From Nocardia sp. BSTN01 (GTDB lineage: Bacteria; Actinomycetota; Actinomycetes; Mycobacteriales; Mycobacteriaceae): a stretch of 64,000 bases of DNA. Shown piece after piece: positions 28,350 through 37,862 of this stretch. Under the pieces are notes generated by a model. The model saw only the letters and a program-made list of their open reading frames with translations, was not told the DNA's origin and made no database searches. Both the position numbers and the translations under genes were made by a program. Location of the stretch: positions 17,335 to 81,334 of the forward strand of contig NZ_JADKYP010000033.1 of NCBI RefSeq assembly GCF_015354405.1, written 5' to 3'. Every line of letters begins with the position of its first letter. Position 1 is the stretch's first letter.

Positions 28350-30868
28350 GACGCCTCCTGTGACTCGCGGGCCGGCAACTCGATCACCATGGTCAGACCA
28401 CCTCCCGGCGTCGGCTCGGCGTGGACGGTGCCGCCCATCGCCTCGACGAATCCGCGGACCACCGACAGGCCCAGGCCCACACCGGTCGAATTGTCGCGGT
28501 CGCCCAATCGTTGGAACGGTTCGAACATCTGGTCCTCGAGTCCGGTCGGAACGCCCGGACCGTAGTCGACCACTGTGATGGATACCTGGTCGCCGTCGCG
28601 TTCGGCGCCAACCCGCACCGGTGTGTCGGGGACCGCCGTGGCGCCCTGCGCCGAATAGCGCAGCGCGTTGTCGATCAGATTGGCCAGCACCCGTTCCAGC
28701 AGGCCGCTGTCGGCGTAGACCGAGACGTCGCCGACCTCGACCTTGACCCGGTCCATCGCCGCCTGGCGGACACCGCGGGTCCCCATCCCGACACCGACGA
28801 CCGCGCGGTTGACCACCTCCTCCAGGTAGACCTGTTTGAGGTTGGGCTCCACCGCGCCGGCCGCGAGCCGCGAGGAGTCGAGCAGATTGCCGACGAGCGC
28901 GGTGAGCTGATCGGTGGATTCCTCGATGGTTTCCAGCAATTCGGCGGTATCGGCGGGGGAGAACTGCACGTCCTCACTGCGCAGACTCGACACCGCCGCC
29001 TTCGCCGCGGCCAGCGGCGTGCGCAGGTCGTGGCTGACCGCCGACAGCAGCGCGCGGCGCAGCCGGTCGGTCGCCATCACACCCGCGGCGGCCTGGGCCT
29101 GGTCGGCGAGTTCACGCTGGCGCACCAGCCCGGCGGCCTGCCCGGCCACCGCCGCGAGCACCCGGCGGTCACCGGGTGTCAGCGCGCGCCCGCTGAGCAG
29201 CAGCCAGTGTTCCTCGTCGCCGGCGCCGATCGCGGTATCGGCGGCACCGGGTGTGCGCGCCGGATCGTGACCGACGCAGGCGATCACCTCCGCGTCGCTG
29301 ACGAAACTCACCGCCCGCTGCCGGTAGATCTCGCGGGCCCGCTCCAGCAGATCGGGCAGGTCGGCGCCGTGCAGGATCGCTCCGGCGAACAGGGTCAGCA
29401 ACTCGGCTTCGCGGGAGGCGGTGCGTGCCTCGCGGGTGCGATTGGCGGAGATGTCGACCAGCGCCGCCACCGCCACCGCCACCCCCGCCATCACGACGAT
29501 GGTGAGGAAGTTGTTGGGTTCGGCGATGGTGAGACTGTGCCGCGGGGTGGTGAAGAACCAGTTCAGCAGCAGCCCGCCCAATACCGCCGACAACGCCGCC
29601 GGTGCGACACCGCCGAGCAGCGCGACCGCGATCACGCCGATGAAATACATCGCGCTCTCACCGGCGAGATCCAGGCGCGAATCCAGCCACAGATAGCAGA
29701 CCAGGGTGATCAGGGTGGGCACCACCAGGGCGGCCAGCCACGACACCGCCGGCCGCTGCCGCCGCAGCAGGGCCGACCAGCGCAGCCCCCGTTGCGCCTC
29801 CTCGTGGGTGACCATGTGGACGTCGATACTGCCCGAGCGCTGCACCACGGTCGCGCCGATGCCCTGGTCGAGGATGCGTGCCCAGCGCGAACGCCGGGAG
29901 GTGCCCACCACCAGCTGGGTGGCGTTGACCTGGCGGGCGAAATCCAGCAGGGCGCTGGGGACGTTCTCGCCGGTCACCGTGTGCAGGCTGGAACCGAGCC
30001 CGGCGGCCAGCTCACGCAGCCGATGCAGCCGTTGCGCCGACACTCCGGCCAGTCCGTCCCCGCGCACGACGTGCACGACGACCAGTTCGGCGCTGGATTT
30101 GGTGGCGATGCGGCTCGCGCGCCGCACGATCGTCTCCGATTCCGGGCCGCCGGTCACGGCGACGACCACGCGTTCGCGCGCCTCCCAGGTCGCGGTGATC
30201 TTGTGGTCGGCTCGGTATTTGGCCAGCGCGGCGTCGACCTGATCGGCCAGCCACAACAGGGCCAGTTCGCGCAGCGCGGTGAGATTGCCTGGCCGGAAGT
30301 AGTTGCGCAGCGCCGCGTCGACCTTGTCGGCGGTGTAGACGTTGCCGTGGGAAAGCCTGCGCCGCAACGCCTCCGGGGTGATGTCGACCAGTTCCACCTG
30401 ATCGGCGCCGCGCACCACCCAATCCGGCACGGTTTCGCGCTGTACGACGCCGGTGATCTGCTCGACCACGTCGTTGAGGCTGTCCAGGTGCTGGACGTTG
30501 ACCGTGGAGATGACGTCGATACCGGCGTCGAGCAGTTCGTGGACGTCCTGCCAGCGCTTCTCGTTCTTCGATCCCGGCACGTTCGTATGCGCGAGTTCGT
30601 CCACCAGGGCCACGGAAGGCGCGCGCCGCAGTACCGCGTCGATATCCAGTTCGGGCAGAGTCGTGCCGCGGTAGGTACGCATCGCCGGCGGTATGCGCTC
30701 GATGCCCTCGAGCAGTTCCGCGGTCTTGCTGCGGCCGTGGGTCTCCACCACCGCGGCGACCACGTCGCGACCACGGCCTATTCGCCGATGTGCCTCGCCG
30801 AGCATCGCGTAGGTCTTACCCACGCCGGGCGCGGCCCCGAGGTAGATGCGTAGTTGTCCGCGCTTCAC
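28346..30868 (-). CDS. kdpD: KdpD sensor histidine kinase
   Basis: An 840-residue K+/turgor sensor kinase. The N-terminal KdpD domain has Walker A GAAPGVGKTYAM (11-22) and the DELAHTNVPGS segment; a USP-like domain follows; then four closely spaced membrane helices (about 385-480), a GAF-like part, the H-box SAVSHDLRTPLAAAKAA (near 610) and the ATPase domain. GTG 30868 overlaps the stop of a 48-codon ORF just upstream. It autophosphorylates and hands phosphate to KdpE. In E. coli the kinase genes follow kdpFABC; here, as in M. tuberculosis, they diverge from it. Confidence 0.96.
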   Translation of the reverse strand: MKRGQLRIYLGAAPGVGKTYAMLGEAHRRIGRGRDVVAAVVETHGRSKTAELLEGIERIPPAMRTYRGTTLPELDIDAVLRRAPSVALVDELAHTNVPGSKNEKRWQDVHELLDAGIDVISTVNVQHLDSLNDVVEQITGVVQRETVPDWVVRGADQVELVDITPEALRRRLSHGNVYTADKVDAALRNYFRPGNLTALRELALLWLADQVDAALAKYRADHKITATWEARERVVVAVTGGPESETIVRRASRIATKSSAELVVVHVVRGDGLAGVSAQRLHRLRELAAGLGSSLHTVTGENVPSALLDFARQVNATQLVVGTSRRSRWARILDQGIGATVVQRSGSIDVHMVTHEEAQRGLRWSALLRRQRPAVSWLAALVVPTLITLVCYLWLDSRLDLAGESAMYFIGVIAVALLGGVAPAALSAVLGGLLLNWFFTTPRHSLTIAEPNNFLTIVVMAGVAVAVAALVDISANRTREARTASREAELLTLFAGAILHGADLPDLLERAREIYRQRAVSFVSDAEVIACVGHDPARTPGAADTAIGAGDEEHWLLLSGRALTPGDRRVLAAVAGQAAGLVRQRELADQAQAAAGVMATDRLRRALLSAVSHDLRTPLAAAKAAVSSLRSEDVQFSPADTAELLETIEESTDQLTALVGNLLDSSRLAAGAVEPNLKQVYLEEVVNRAVVGVGMGTRGVRQAAMDRVKVEVGDVSVYADSGLLERVLANLIDNALRYSAQGATAVPDTPVRVGAERDGDQVSITVVDYGPGVPTGLEDQMFEPFQRLGDRDNSTGVGLGLSVVRGFVEAMGGTVHAEPTPGGGLTMVIELPARESQEAS

Positions 30869-31011
30869 AGGTCCATCATCGCGCGATTCGGACGACGTGG
30901 ACGGCGCGAAACCCGGACGCCCCGAATGCTGCGCCCGCCGGCCACGCGCAGACTCAGCGCGCAGCTGACGAAGGCGATGATCACCATCGCCGCGACCGCG
31001 AAATCCGGCAC
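30865..31011 (-). CDS. Small ORF coupled to kdpD: 48-aa one-helix membrane protein (candidate)
   Basis: A 48-codon frame from GTG 31011 with a textbook AGGAG site 9 bases upstream, ending in TGA that overlaps the kdpD GTG by four bases (GTGA). The product starts VPDFAVAAMVIIAFVSCALS, a single hydrophobic helix, followed by an Arg-rich cytoplasmic tail. The combination of ribosome binding site, overlap and membrane helix argues that it is real and translationally coupled to kdpD. No family recognised. A role in adjusting KdpD is speculation. Confidence 0.55.
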   Translation of the reverse strand: MPDFAVAAMVIIAFVSCALSLRVAGGRSIRGVRVSRRPRRPNRAMMDL

Positions 31012-31303
31012 CCTCTTCTCCTCACGACCCGGTGATTGCCGCTGTGCCCGGTCGACTGCGCGGACCGGACACCACACTGTGCACCGCCGCGCGGGCCCGA
31101 TCGCCGATCTTTACGACTCCTTGACGGGGTCGCGGGCGACCTTGACGCCACGGCAGCGGGATCGCGACGGCCTGTAAGCACCCCGTCAATGCCGTCGCCG
31201 CGACCGCTAAGAAGCCGTCAACGCCGTCGAAATCGGGCGTTTCGCGAGCTTGACTCACTGCGGCGCATTCGCTTCCGGATGCCGTCAACAGAGAGGTTGC
31301 ACT
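31012..31303. promoter_or_regulatory. Divergent kdp control region with repeated CCGTCAA elements
   Basis: This gap must contain promoters for kdpDE (left) and kdpFABC (right). It holds two direct repeats, CCGTCAATGCCGTCG (31183-31197) and CCGTCAACGCCGTCG (31215-31229), identical at 14 of 15 bases and 32 bp apart (about three helical turns), plus inverted copies of the core, TTGACGG at 31121-31127 and TTGACG at 31142-31147. They are candidate KdpE sites. A TTGACT near 31248 could be a -35 box for kdpF. No larger gene fits here. Confidence 0.45.
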
Positions 31304-31387
31304 ATGTCTGTCGCGGTGTTCACCGTCGTGACCGTGGCGATCTTCGCCCTGCTCGGCCTGCTCCAACGGGGGGTGGAACGGCTGTGA
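31304..31387 (+). CDS. Small ORF coupled to kdpF: 27-aa membrane micropeptide (candidate)
   Basis: A 27-codon frame from ATG 31304 behind GAGAGG (spacing about 8). It begins MSVAVFTVVTVAIFALLGLL, one hydrophobic helix, and ends in a short charged tail. Its TGA overlaps the kdpF GTG as GTGA, so its translation would feed directly into kdpF. It is as short as KdpF itself and has the same single-helix shape. I know of no named family; it could be a second small subunit of the Kdp complex or simply a translation-initiation device. Confidence 0.6.
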   Translation: MSVAVFTVVTVAIFALLGLLQRGVERL

Positions 31388-31470
31388 TCGCGAACATCGT
31401 CGGTCTGATCCTGGCGCTCGGCGTCGCCGTCTACATGGTCGCGGCGCTGCTGTTCCCGGAAAGGTTCTAG
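31384..31470 (+). CDS. kdpF: KdpF, small subunit of the K+-transporting ATPase
   Basis: A 28-residue single-helix protein (VIANIVGLILALGVAVYMVA followed by the typical LLFPERF end). KdpF stabilises the KdpFABC complex. GTG 31384 overlaps the 27-aa ORF upstream, and its TAG is followed immediately by the kdpA GTG at 31471, so three tiny gaps chain the first genes of the operon. Too short for most gene finders. Confidence 0.92.
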   Translation: MIANIVGLILALGVAVYMVAALLFPERF

Positions 31471-33141
31471 GTGAGCACAACCACTGCCGGGGTCGTCTTC
31501 GTGGCGACCCTGATCATCGCGCTCGCGGCGGTCCACATCCCGCTCGGCGACTATATGTACCGGGTGTATTCGGGCACGAAACACTCACGGGCCGAACGCA
31601 TCGTCTACCGCGCCATCGGGGTCCAGCCCGGCGTGGAGCAGACCTGGGGCGTCTACGCCCGCAGCGTGCTGGCCTTCTCCGCGATGAGCGTGCTGGCGCT
31701 GTTCTTCCTGCAGCTGATCCAGGGCCACCTGCCGCTGCATCTGCACGAGCCCGGCACCGAGATGACCGCGGCGCTGGCGTGGAATACCGCGATCAGCTTC
31801 GTCACCAACACCAACTGGCAGAACTACGCCGGTGAGTCGACCCAGGGGCATCTGGTCCAGATGGCGGGCCTGGCCGTGCAGAACTTCGTCTCGGCCGCGG
31901 TCGGGATGGCGGTCGCGGTCGCGCTGGTGCGCGGGTTCGCCCGCCGCCATACCGGCGACCTCGGCAACTTCTGGGTCGATCTGGTGCGCGGCACCCTCCG
32001 GATCCTGCTGCCCATCGCGTTCGTGTTCGCGATCGTGCTGATCGCCGGCGGCGCGATCCAGAACTTCCACCCGCACGATCAGGTCGCGCAGACGATCACC
32101 GGTGCGACGCAGACGATTCCGGGTGGGCCGGTCGCCTCGCAGGAAAGCATCAAACTGCTGGGCACCAACGGCGGCGGCTTCTTCAACGTGAACTCCGCGC
32201 ACCCGTTCGAGAACCCGACGGCCTGGACCAACTGGGTCGAGATCTTCCTCATCCTGCTGATCGCCTTCTCGCTGCCGCGAACCTTCGGCCGCATGGTGGG
32301 CAGCACGAAGCAGGGGTATGCGATCGCGTCGGTGATGGCCGTGCTCGCGCTGATCAGCGTGGCGCTGACCAACTTCCTGCAGCTGCGCCATCACGGCACC
32401 GTGCCGACGGCGGTCGGCTCGGCGCTCGAGGGCGTCGAAACACGGTTCGGCGTAGCGGATTCCGCGACCTTCGCCGCGTCGACGACGCTCACCTCCACCG
32501 GCGCCGTCGACTCGGCCCACGATTCCTACACCAGCCTCGGCGGCATGATGACCATGGTGAACATGCAGCTGGGCGAGGTCGCGCCCGGCGGTGTCGGATC
32601 GGGCCTGTACGGCATGCTGATCCTGGCGGTGATCACCGTCTTCGTCGCCGGGCTGATGGTCGGGCGCACACCGGAATATCTCGGCAAGAAGATCACCCCG
32701 CGCGAAATCAAGTTCGCCGCATCGTATTTCCTGGTCAGCCCGCTGATCGTGCTGGTGGGCACCGCGCTGGCGATGGCGTTGCCCGGTGAGCGCGCGGCCA
32801 TGGCGAACTCGGGGCCGCACGGGCTGTCGGAGGTGCTGTACGCCTTCACCTCGGCCGCCAACAACAACGGCTCGGCCTTCGCCGGGCTCGGCGCCAACAC
32901 CGTGTGGTGGAACACCGCCCTCGGTCTGGCGATGGTGCTCGGCCGGTTCGTTCCCCTCGTTCTCGTGCTCGCGCTGGCCGGATCGCTGGCCCGCCAGGGA
33001 CATACGCCCGAATCGATCGGCACCTTGCCGACGCACCGGCCGCAGTTCGTCGGCATGGTCGCCGGCGTGACGCTGATCCTGGTCGGCCTCACCTTCCTGC
33101 CCATGCTGGCGCTCGGGCCGCTCGCCGAAGGAATTCACTGA
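31471..33141 (+). CDS. kdpA: KdpA, K+-translocating subunit
   Basis: A 556-residue polytopic membrane protein, the channel-like K+-selective subunit. It shows the four pore loops of the family, including [34 protein letters not shown] and [18 protein letters not shown]. Normal length. GTG start directly after kdpF; kdpB begins one base after its stop. Confidence 0.97.
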   Translation: MSTTTAGVVFVATLIIALAAVHIPLGDYMYRVYSGTKHSRAERIVYRAIGVQPGVEQTWGVYARSVLAFSAMSVLALFFLQLIQGHLPLHLHEPGTEMTAALAWNTAISFVTNTNWQNYAGESTQGHLVQMAGLAVQNFVSAAVGMAVAVALVRGFARRHTGDLGNFWVDLVRGTLRILLPIAFVFAIVLIAGGAIQNFHPHDQVAQTITGATQTIPGGPVASQESIKLLGTNGGGFFNVNSAHPFENPTAWTNWVEIFLILLIAFSLPRTFGRMVGSTKQGYAIASVMAVLALISVALTNFLQLRHHGTVPTAVGSALEGVETRFGVADSATFAASTTLTSTGAVDSAHDSYTSLGGMMTMVNMQLGEVAPGGVGSGLYGMLILAVITVFVAGLMVGRTPEYLGKKITPREIKFAASYFLVSPLIVLVGTALAMALPGERAAMANSGPHGLSEVLYAFTSAANNNGSAFAGLGANTVWWNTALGLAMVLGRFVPLVLVLALAGSLARQGHTPESIGTLPTHRPQFVGMVAGVTLILVGLTFLPMLALGPLAEGIH

Positions 33142-33142
33142 A

Positions 33143-35296
33143 ATGACCGCTTCGACAACAGATTCCGTGTCGATTCCGCGCCGCGCCCAACCGTCCTCGC
33201 GCCGCGGCGGCCGTGGCATGTTCGATCCGGCGATGCTGGCCCGGTCGCTGCCCGAGGCCCTGCGCAAACTGGATCCGCGCACACTGTGGCGCAATCCGGT
33301 GACGCTGATCGTGGAGATCGGCGCACTGTGGTCCACGATCCTCGCCGTCGCCCATCCCACGGTCTTCGCCTGGGCGATCGTGATCTGGCTGTGGCTGACG
33401 GTGATCTTCGCCAACTTGGCCGAGGCCGTCGCCGAGGGCCGCGGCAAGGCGCAGGCCGATACGTTGCGAAAAGCCAAGACCGACACCGTCGCCCGGCGAT
33501 TGGTCACCTGGCATCCGGGCGCCGAGGCGCCGCTTGAGGAGAGGGTTCCCGCACCCGAACTGCGGCGCGGCGACTACGTGGTGGTCGAGGCCGGGCAGGT
33601 GGTTCCGGGTGACGGTGACGTCGTGGAGGGCATCGCCTCGGTCGACGAATCGGCGATCACCGGTGAATCGGCGCCGGTGATCCGCGAATCCGGCGGCGAC
33701 CGGTCCGCGGTCACCGGCGGCACCACCGTGCTCTCGGACCGCATCGTCGTCGAGATCACCCAGGAGCCGGGCGGCAGTTTCATCGACAAGATGATCGCCC
33801 TGGTGGAGGGCGCCAGCCGGCAGAAGACACCCAACGAGATCGCGCTGAACATCCTGCTGGCCGCGTTGACGATCATCTTCGTGTTCGCCGTCGTGACGTT
33901 GCAGCCGCCCGCCATCTTCGCCAAGGCGAACAACCCGGGAGTCGGCGACAGCGCGGCGCTGAACGCGCACGGGGTCACCGGCATCGTCATGGTGTCGCTG
34001 CTGGTCTGTCTCATTCCCACGACGATCGGCGCACTGCTGTCGGCGATCGGCATCGCGGGGATGGACCGCCTCGTCCAGCGCAATGTGCTGGCGATGTCGG
34101 GTCGCGCGGTCGAGGCCGCCGGCGATGTGAACACGCTGCTGCTCGACAAGACCGGCACCATCACTCTCGGCAACCGGCAGGCCGCGGGCTTCGTCGCCAT
34201 GCCGGGGGTCACCGAGGACGAGATGGCCGACGCCGCACAGCTTTCCAGCCTCGCCGACGAAACACCCGAGGGCCGCTCGATCGTGGTGTTCGCGAAATCC
34301 GCGTACGGCAAACGCGAACGCACCCCGGGTGAACTGGCGGGCGCGACCTGGGTGGAGTTCAGTGCCCAGACCCGGATGTCGGGCGTGGACCTGCGCGACG
34401 GGCATCGGTTGCGCAAGGGCGCCGCGAGCGCGGTCACCGAATGGGTTCGGGCCCACGGTGGTTCGGTGCCGGAGGCGATCGGGCGGACCGTGGACGGCAT
34501 CTCGGCCTCCGGTGGCACACCGCTGGTGGTCGGCGAACTGCTCGACGGGAAAGCCCGGCTGCTGGGTGTGGTCCACCTGAAGGATGTGGTGAAGCAGGGC
34601 ATGCGGGAACGTTTCGACGAGATGCGCCGCATGGGAATTCGCACGGTCATGATCACCGGCGACAATCCGCTGACCGCCAAGGCGATCGCGGACGAGGCAG
34701 GGGTCGACGACTTCCTGGCCGAGGCCACTCCCGAGGACAAGCTGGCGCTGATCAAGAGCGAACAGGCCGGCGGACGCCTGGTCGCCATGACCGGCGACGG
34801 CACCAACGACGCGCCGGCGCTGGCGCAGGCCGATGTCGGCGTCGCGATGAACACCGGAACGTCGGCGGCCAAGGAGGCCGGCAACATGGTCGATCTGGAT
34901 TCGGATCCGACCAAGTTGATCGAGATCGTCGAGATCGGCAAACAGTTGCTGATCACCCGGGGCGCGCTGACGACGTTCTCCATCGCCAACGACATCGCCA
35001 AGTACTTCGCGATCATTCCGGCGCTGTTCGTGGCATTGTTCCCCGGCCTGGACGTGCTCAACGTGATGCGATTGCACAGTCCGCAGTCGGCGATCCTGTC
35101 CGCGGTGATCTTCAACGCGATCGTCATCGTGGCGCTGATCCCGCTGGCATTGCGTGGCGTCGACTATCGCCCGTCGAGCGCGTCGAAACTGCTCAGCCGC
35201 AACCTCGCCCTGTACGGAGCGGGCGGCATCGTCGCCCCGTTCATCGGCATCAAACTCATCGACCTAGTCGTCCGATTCCTTCCTGGGATGTCCTGA
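33143..35296 (+). CDS. kdpB: KdpB, P-type ATPase subunit
   Basis: A 717-residue P-type ATPase that powers K+ uptake. The phosphorylation motif DKTGTITLG starts at Asp335; the actuator TGESAP loop ([10 protein letters not shown]), the [10 protein letters not shown] segment and the hinge [18 protein letters not shown] are intact. It begins with a short disordered head (residues 1-20). It is one base from kdpA and two bases from kdpC. Confidence 0.97.
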   Translation: MTASTTDSVSIPRRAQPSSRRGGRGMFDPAMLARSLPEALRKLDPRTLWRNPVTLIVEIGALWSTILAVAHPTVFAWAIVIWLWLTVIFANLAEAVAEGRGKAQADTLRKAKTDTVARRLVTWHPGAEAPLEERVPAPELRRGDYVVVEAGQVVPGDGDVVEGIASVDESAITGESAPVIRESGGDRSAVTGGTTVLSDRIVVEITQEPGGSFIDKMIALVEGASRQKTPNEIALNILLAALTIIFVFAVVTLQPPAIFAKANNPGVGDSAALNAHGVTGIVMVSLLVCLIPTTIGALLSAIGIAGMDRLVQRNVLAMSGRAVEAAGDVNTLLLDKTGTITLGNRQAAGFVAMPGVTEDEMADAAQLSSLADETPEGRSIVVFAKSAYGKRERTPGELAGATWVEFSAQTRMSGVDLRDGHRLRKGAASAVTEWVRAHGGSVPEAIGRTVDGISASGGTPLVVGELLDGKARLLGVVHLKDVVKQGMRERFDEMRRMGIRTVMITGDNPLTAKAIADEAGVDDFLAEATPEDKLALIKSEQAGGRLVAMTGDGTNDAPALAQADVGVAMNTGTSAAKEAGNMVDLDSDPTKLIEIVEIGKQLLITRGALTTFSIANDIAKYFAIIPALFVALFPGLDVLNVMRLHSPQSAILSAVIFNAIVIVALIPLALRGVDYRPSSASKLLSRNLALYGAGGIVAPFIGIKLIDLVVRFLPGMS

Positions 35297-35297
35297 T

Positions 35298-36221
35298 ATG
35301 CCTTCGTTCTCGATGCGATACACCACCTGGTTCCGCCAGCATCTGGCCGCGGTGCGGGCACTGCTCGTGCTGACGGTGATCACCGGAATCGTCTATCCGC
35401 TGGCGGTTTTCGCCCTCGCCCAGCTGCCGGGCCTGCACGACCGGGCCGAGGGCTCGCTGATTTACCGCGACGGAAAACTGGTGGGCAGCAGCCTCATCGG
35501 CCAGGCGTTCACCGACGGCAAGGGCGCGGCGCTGCCGCAGTACTTCCAGACCCGGCCGTCGAATTCCGCGCCCGCCGACGGCAGCCGCCCCGACGGCTAC
35601 GACCCGACCAACACAAGCTTCGGCAACAAGGGGCCCGAGGATGTGCTCGACTCCCTGGCGGCCGACCCGTCGCAGTCGACGACCGGTTTGCTGACCACGG
35701 TCTGCACGCGCAGCAAACAGATCGGCGACCGCGAGGGTGTCTCCGGGGCGCGACCGTTCTGCACGCCCGGCGGCGTCGGTGCGGTGCTGGCGGTCTTCGG
35801 TCCTCGCGACGGCCACGGGCAGGTCACCGCCCCCACGAAGGTCGTCAGCGTGAACGAGGCGTGCCCGGCGGCGCCGTTCCAGGACGCCTACCGCGGGATC
35901 CGGGTGGACTGCGCCCAGCCTGGGACGGATTATTCGGCCGGGTTGATCGTCCCCGTCCGCGGTGACGCGCCGGCCGACACCCCGGTGCCCTCCGACGCGG
36001 TCACCGCATCCGGGTCCGGACTGGATCCGCACATCTCACCGCGTTACGCGCAGATCCAGAGCGCGCGAGTGGCGGCCGCGCGGGGCATCACGGCCGAGCA
36101 GGTCGCCGCCGTGGTCGCGGCGCATACCGACGGTCGCAACCTGGGTTTCCTGGGGGAACCCCGGGTCGACGTCCTCGGTGTGAATCTCGAGCTGGATCAG
36201 CGCTACCCGACGCGGCGCTGA
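35298..36221 (+). CDS. kdpC: KdpC with a large Cys-containing insertion
   Basis: KdpC is the membrane-anchored periplasmic subunit that raises ATP affinity of KdpB. Family features are present: membrane helix (about 19-41), GSLIYRDGKLVGSSLIGQAF, YFQTRPS, then VTASGSGLDPHISPRYAQIQ, ARVAAARGI and FLGEPRVDVLGVNLELD. The product is 307 residues against about 190 in E. coli. The excess is a block of about 110 residues (roughly 115-228) between the two conserved halves, containing Cys136, 155, 189 and 205, which may form two disulfides outside the cell. Reading frame is continuous, so this is not a frameshift. Confidence 0.92.
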   Translation: MPSFSMRYTTWFRQHLAAVRALLVLTVITGIVYPLAVFALAQLPGLHDRAEGSLIYRDGKLVGSSLIGQAFTDGKGAALPQYFQTRPSNSAPADGSRPDGYDPTNTSFGNKGPEDVLDSLAADPSQSTTGLLTTVCTRSKQIGDREGVSGARPFCTPGGVGAVLAVFGPRDGHGQVTAPTKVVSVNEACPAAPFQDAYRGIRVDCAQPGTDYSAGLIVPVRGDAPADTPVPSDAVTASGSGLDPHISPRYAQIQSARVAAARGITAEQVAAVVAAHTDGRNLGFLGEPRVDVLGVNLELDQRYPTRR

Positions 36222-36222
36222 A

Positions 36223-36241
36223 TCTCGGCGCCCGGCCGAGA
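36223..36241. terminator. Short hairpin between kdpC and the L,D-transpeptidase gene
   Basis: TCTCGGC and GCCGAGA pair around a GCCCG loop right at the kdpC stop, between two convergent genes. Seven base pairs and no U-run, so it is only a candidate terminator. Confidence 0.35.
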
Positions 36242-36273
36242 CGACGTGCCGTGATTGATCGGTGCGGTGGCGA

Positions 36274-37506
36274 TCAGGAGTGCAGCGCGCTGCCGGCCAC
36301 CCACTGATCCCACGGCACGATCCAGTCGCCGTTGTTCCACGAGGGCAGCGGCGGACCGCTGGTGTTACGGACTTCGACCACATCGCCGGGGACCGCGAAG
36401 TTGTAGAACCAGCGCGCGTTCTCGAGATTGAGGTTCAGACAGCCGTGCGAGGTGTCGGTATTACCCTGCGCCCAGATCGTGGAGTCGAGCTGATGCAGGT
36501 AGATCCCGTCGCCGCTGATCTGGGTGGCCCAGCCGATCGCCTCCTTGTAACCCAGGCGCGAGTTCACCGGCAGGCCGTAACTCGAGGAATCCATGATCAC
36601 CGGATTGCCCTTGCCCATCACGGTGTAGATGCCCGCGGGGGTGTTGAAGTAGATCGTCTTCCCGCCGACCTGCTCGCTGCCGCCGCGGCCCATCGAGGTG
36701 GGCATGGTGCGGATCAGTTTGCCGTTCTCGAACACCTGCACTTCGTGGGTGTTGTCGTCGGCGATGGAGACGTGCGAGTCACCGATGGTGAAGCTGGTCT
36801 TGGAGTCCTCCTGGCCGAACAGGCCGGGGCCCAGCTGCGCGCCGAAGATGTTCGCCGCGACGGTGACCTTGGTGCCGGGCTGCCAGTACTGCTGCGGCCG
36901 CCAGTGCGCGTTCTTGTCGTCGAGCCAGTACCACGAGCCCTGGACCTGCGGTTCCGTCGTCACCGAGAGACGCTTCTCGGCCGCCGCGCGGTCGCCGACC
37001 GCCTCGTCGAAGTGGGCGACGATCACGGTTCCCACGCCATAGGTTCCGCCGTCGGCCAGCGGCTGCCCGCCGGTGGTGGTCAGATACGCCTTGACCTGGT
37101 TGCTGGGGGTGAGCGTGGTGAAGGACGAGGTCATCGGACCGCTGGGGCCGGTGACGGTGATGCCCTTCGCGGTCATGGTGTAGTTGTGGCCGTAACCGAG
37201 CGGAACCTTCGGCTTCCACGCGGTGCGCTCCGGATTGAGCGTGCCGTCGACCTGTTTGCCTTCTTCGTTGGTCAACGTCACATCCGTGAGGATGCCGTCG
37301 GTTGCGCTCACCTCGATGGTGCCGAGCGGATCGACGTCGGCACTACCCGTGGCCGGGACCATCGCAATGGCCGGCGCGGCGGGCCCCGGGGTGCCCCGCG
37401 TCGGATTCGACGCCGGATCCGGGGTTGACGAGCACGCGGCCATCAGCATCGTCACCAGGGCGATAACCCCGAGCGCGACACTGAATCGGCAGCGGCGAGT
37501 GGACAT
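36274..37506 (-). CDS. L,D-transpeptidase lipoprotein (LdtMt2-type)
   Basis: A 410-residue exported enzyme that makes 3-3 cross-links in peptidoglycan. It starts MSTRRCRFSVALGVIALVTM with a lipobox LMAACSS (lipidated Cys about 25), then two Ig-like domains (about 55-260) and a YkuD catalytic domain with SHGCLNLNLENARWF, catalytic Cys356 and the paired His/Gly. The C-terminus ends with the Trp-rich tail of mycobacterial Ldt enzymes. ATG 37506 follows a GGAGAC site. These enzymes give resistance to many penicillins but are inhibited by carbapenems (family knowledge). It is divergent from a two-component system. Confidence 0.94.
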   Translation of the reverse strand: MSTRRCRFSVALGVIALVTMLMAACSSTPDPASNPTRGTPGPAAPAIAMVPATGSADVDPLGTIEVSATDGILTDVTLTNEEGKQVDGTLNPERTAWKPKVPLGYGHNYTMTAKGITVTGPSGPMTSSFTTLTPSNQVKAYLTTTGGQPLADGGTYGVGTVIVAHFDEAVGDRAAAEKRLSVTTEPQVQGSWYWLDDKNAHWRPQQYWQPGTKVTVAANIFGAQLGPGLFGQEDSKTSFTIGDSHVSIADDNTHEVQVFENGKLIRTMPTSMGRGGSEQVGGKTIYFNTPAGIYTVMGKGNPVIMDSSSYGLPVNSRLGYKEAIGWATQISGDGIYLHQLDSTIWAQGNTDTSHGCLNLNLENARWFYNFAVPGDVVEVRNTSGPPLPSWNNGDWIVPWDQWVAGSALHS

Positions 37507-37862
37507 GGTGTCTCCTGCGTTAGCCGTGCGCCTGAGCAAGCCCTCGCAGCGCACCAATCGCCTTACTGTCTCGGTACGTAGTTTACGGGGCTTTTTCAGG
37601 TGCTCGCACCTCGGTGGTGTTGCCCCGTGTTTACGCATCGTGGTCCCGGGTACTCCAGTTACTGTTGTGTGCCCAGTGGGCGCTCATGGACCGATCGGCC
37701 GGCGTGCCCGGCGTCGTGTGGTCCGCCACCGATGTCTGTTAGGGATGTGTGGTTATGAGAGAACGGTGCGAGACCACAGGCTGCGCGGCCGCTCGCACCG
37801 CTGACGAACGGACGGGTCGGGGAACCACGCTCCGATGACGCGCGGCTGGACGAGGTGTGACG
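37507..37862. promoter_or_regulatory. Divergent region between the L,D-transpeptidase and two-component genes
   Basis: About 350 bases with promoters for both directions expected. An AT-richer patch (around 37560-37590) near the transpeptidase start is the likeliest place for its promoter. I see no clear repeat or RNA element. A 27-codon frame at 37755-37838 is present but weakly supported. Confidence 0.35.

Noticed and set aside
28421-30853. An 810-codon open frame antisense to kdpD
   Set aside because: KdpD is certain by Walker A and H-box; the antisense frame is compositionally biased with no motif.
31072-31303. A c-di-AMP (ydaO) riboswitch ahead of the kdp operon
   Set aside because: K+ genes are sometimes controlled this way, but I could not find the conserved aptamer core; the repeats look like protein sites.
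37755-37838. A 27-codon ORF upstream of the response regulator
   Set aside because: Weak ribosome binding site, no membrane helix, and no coupling to the next gene; two Cys alone are not enough.
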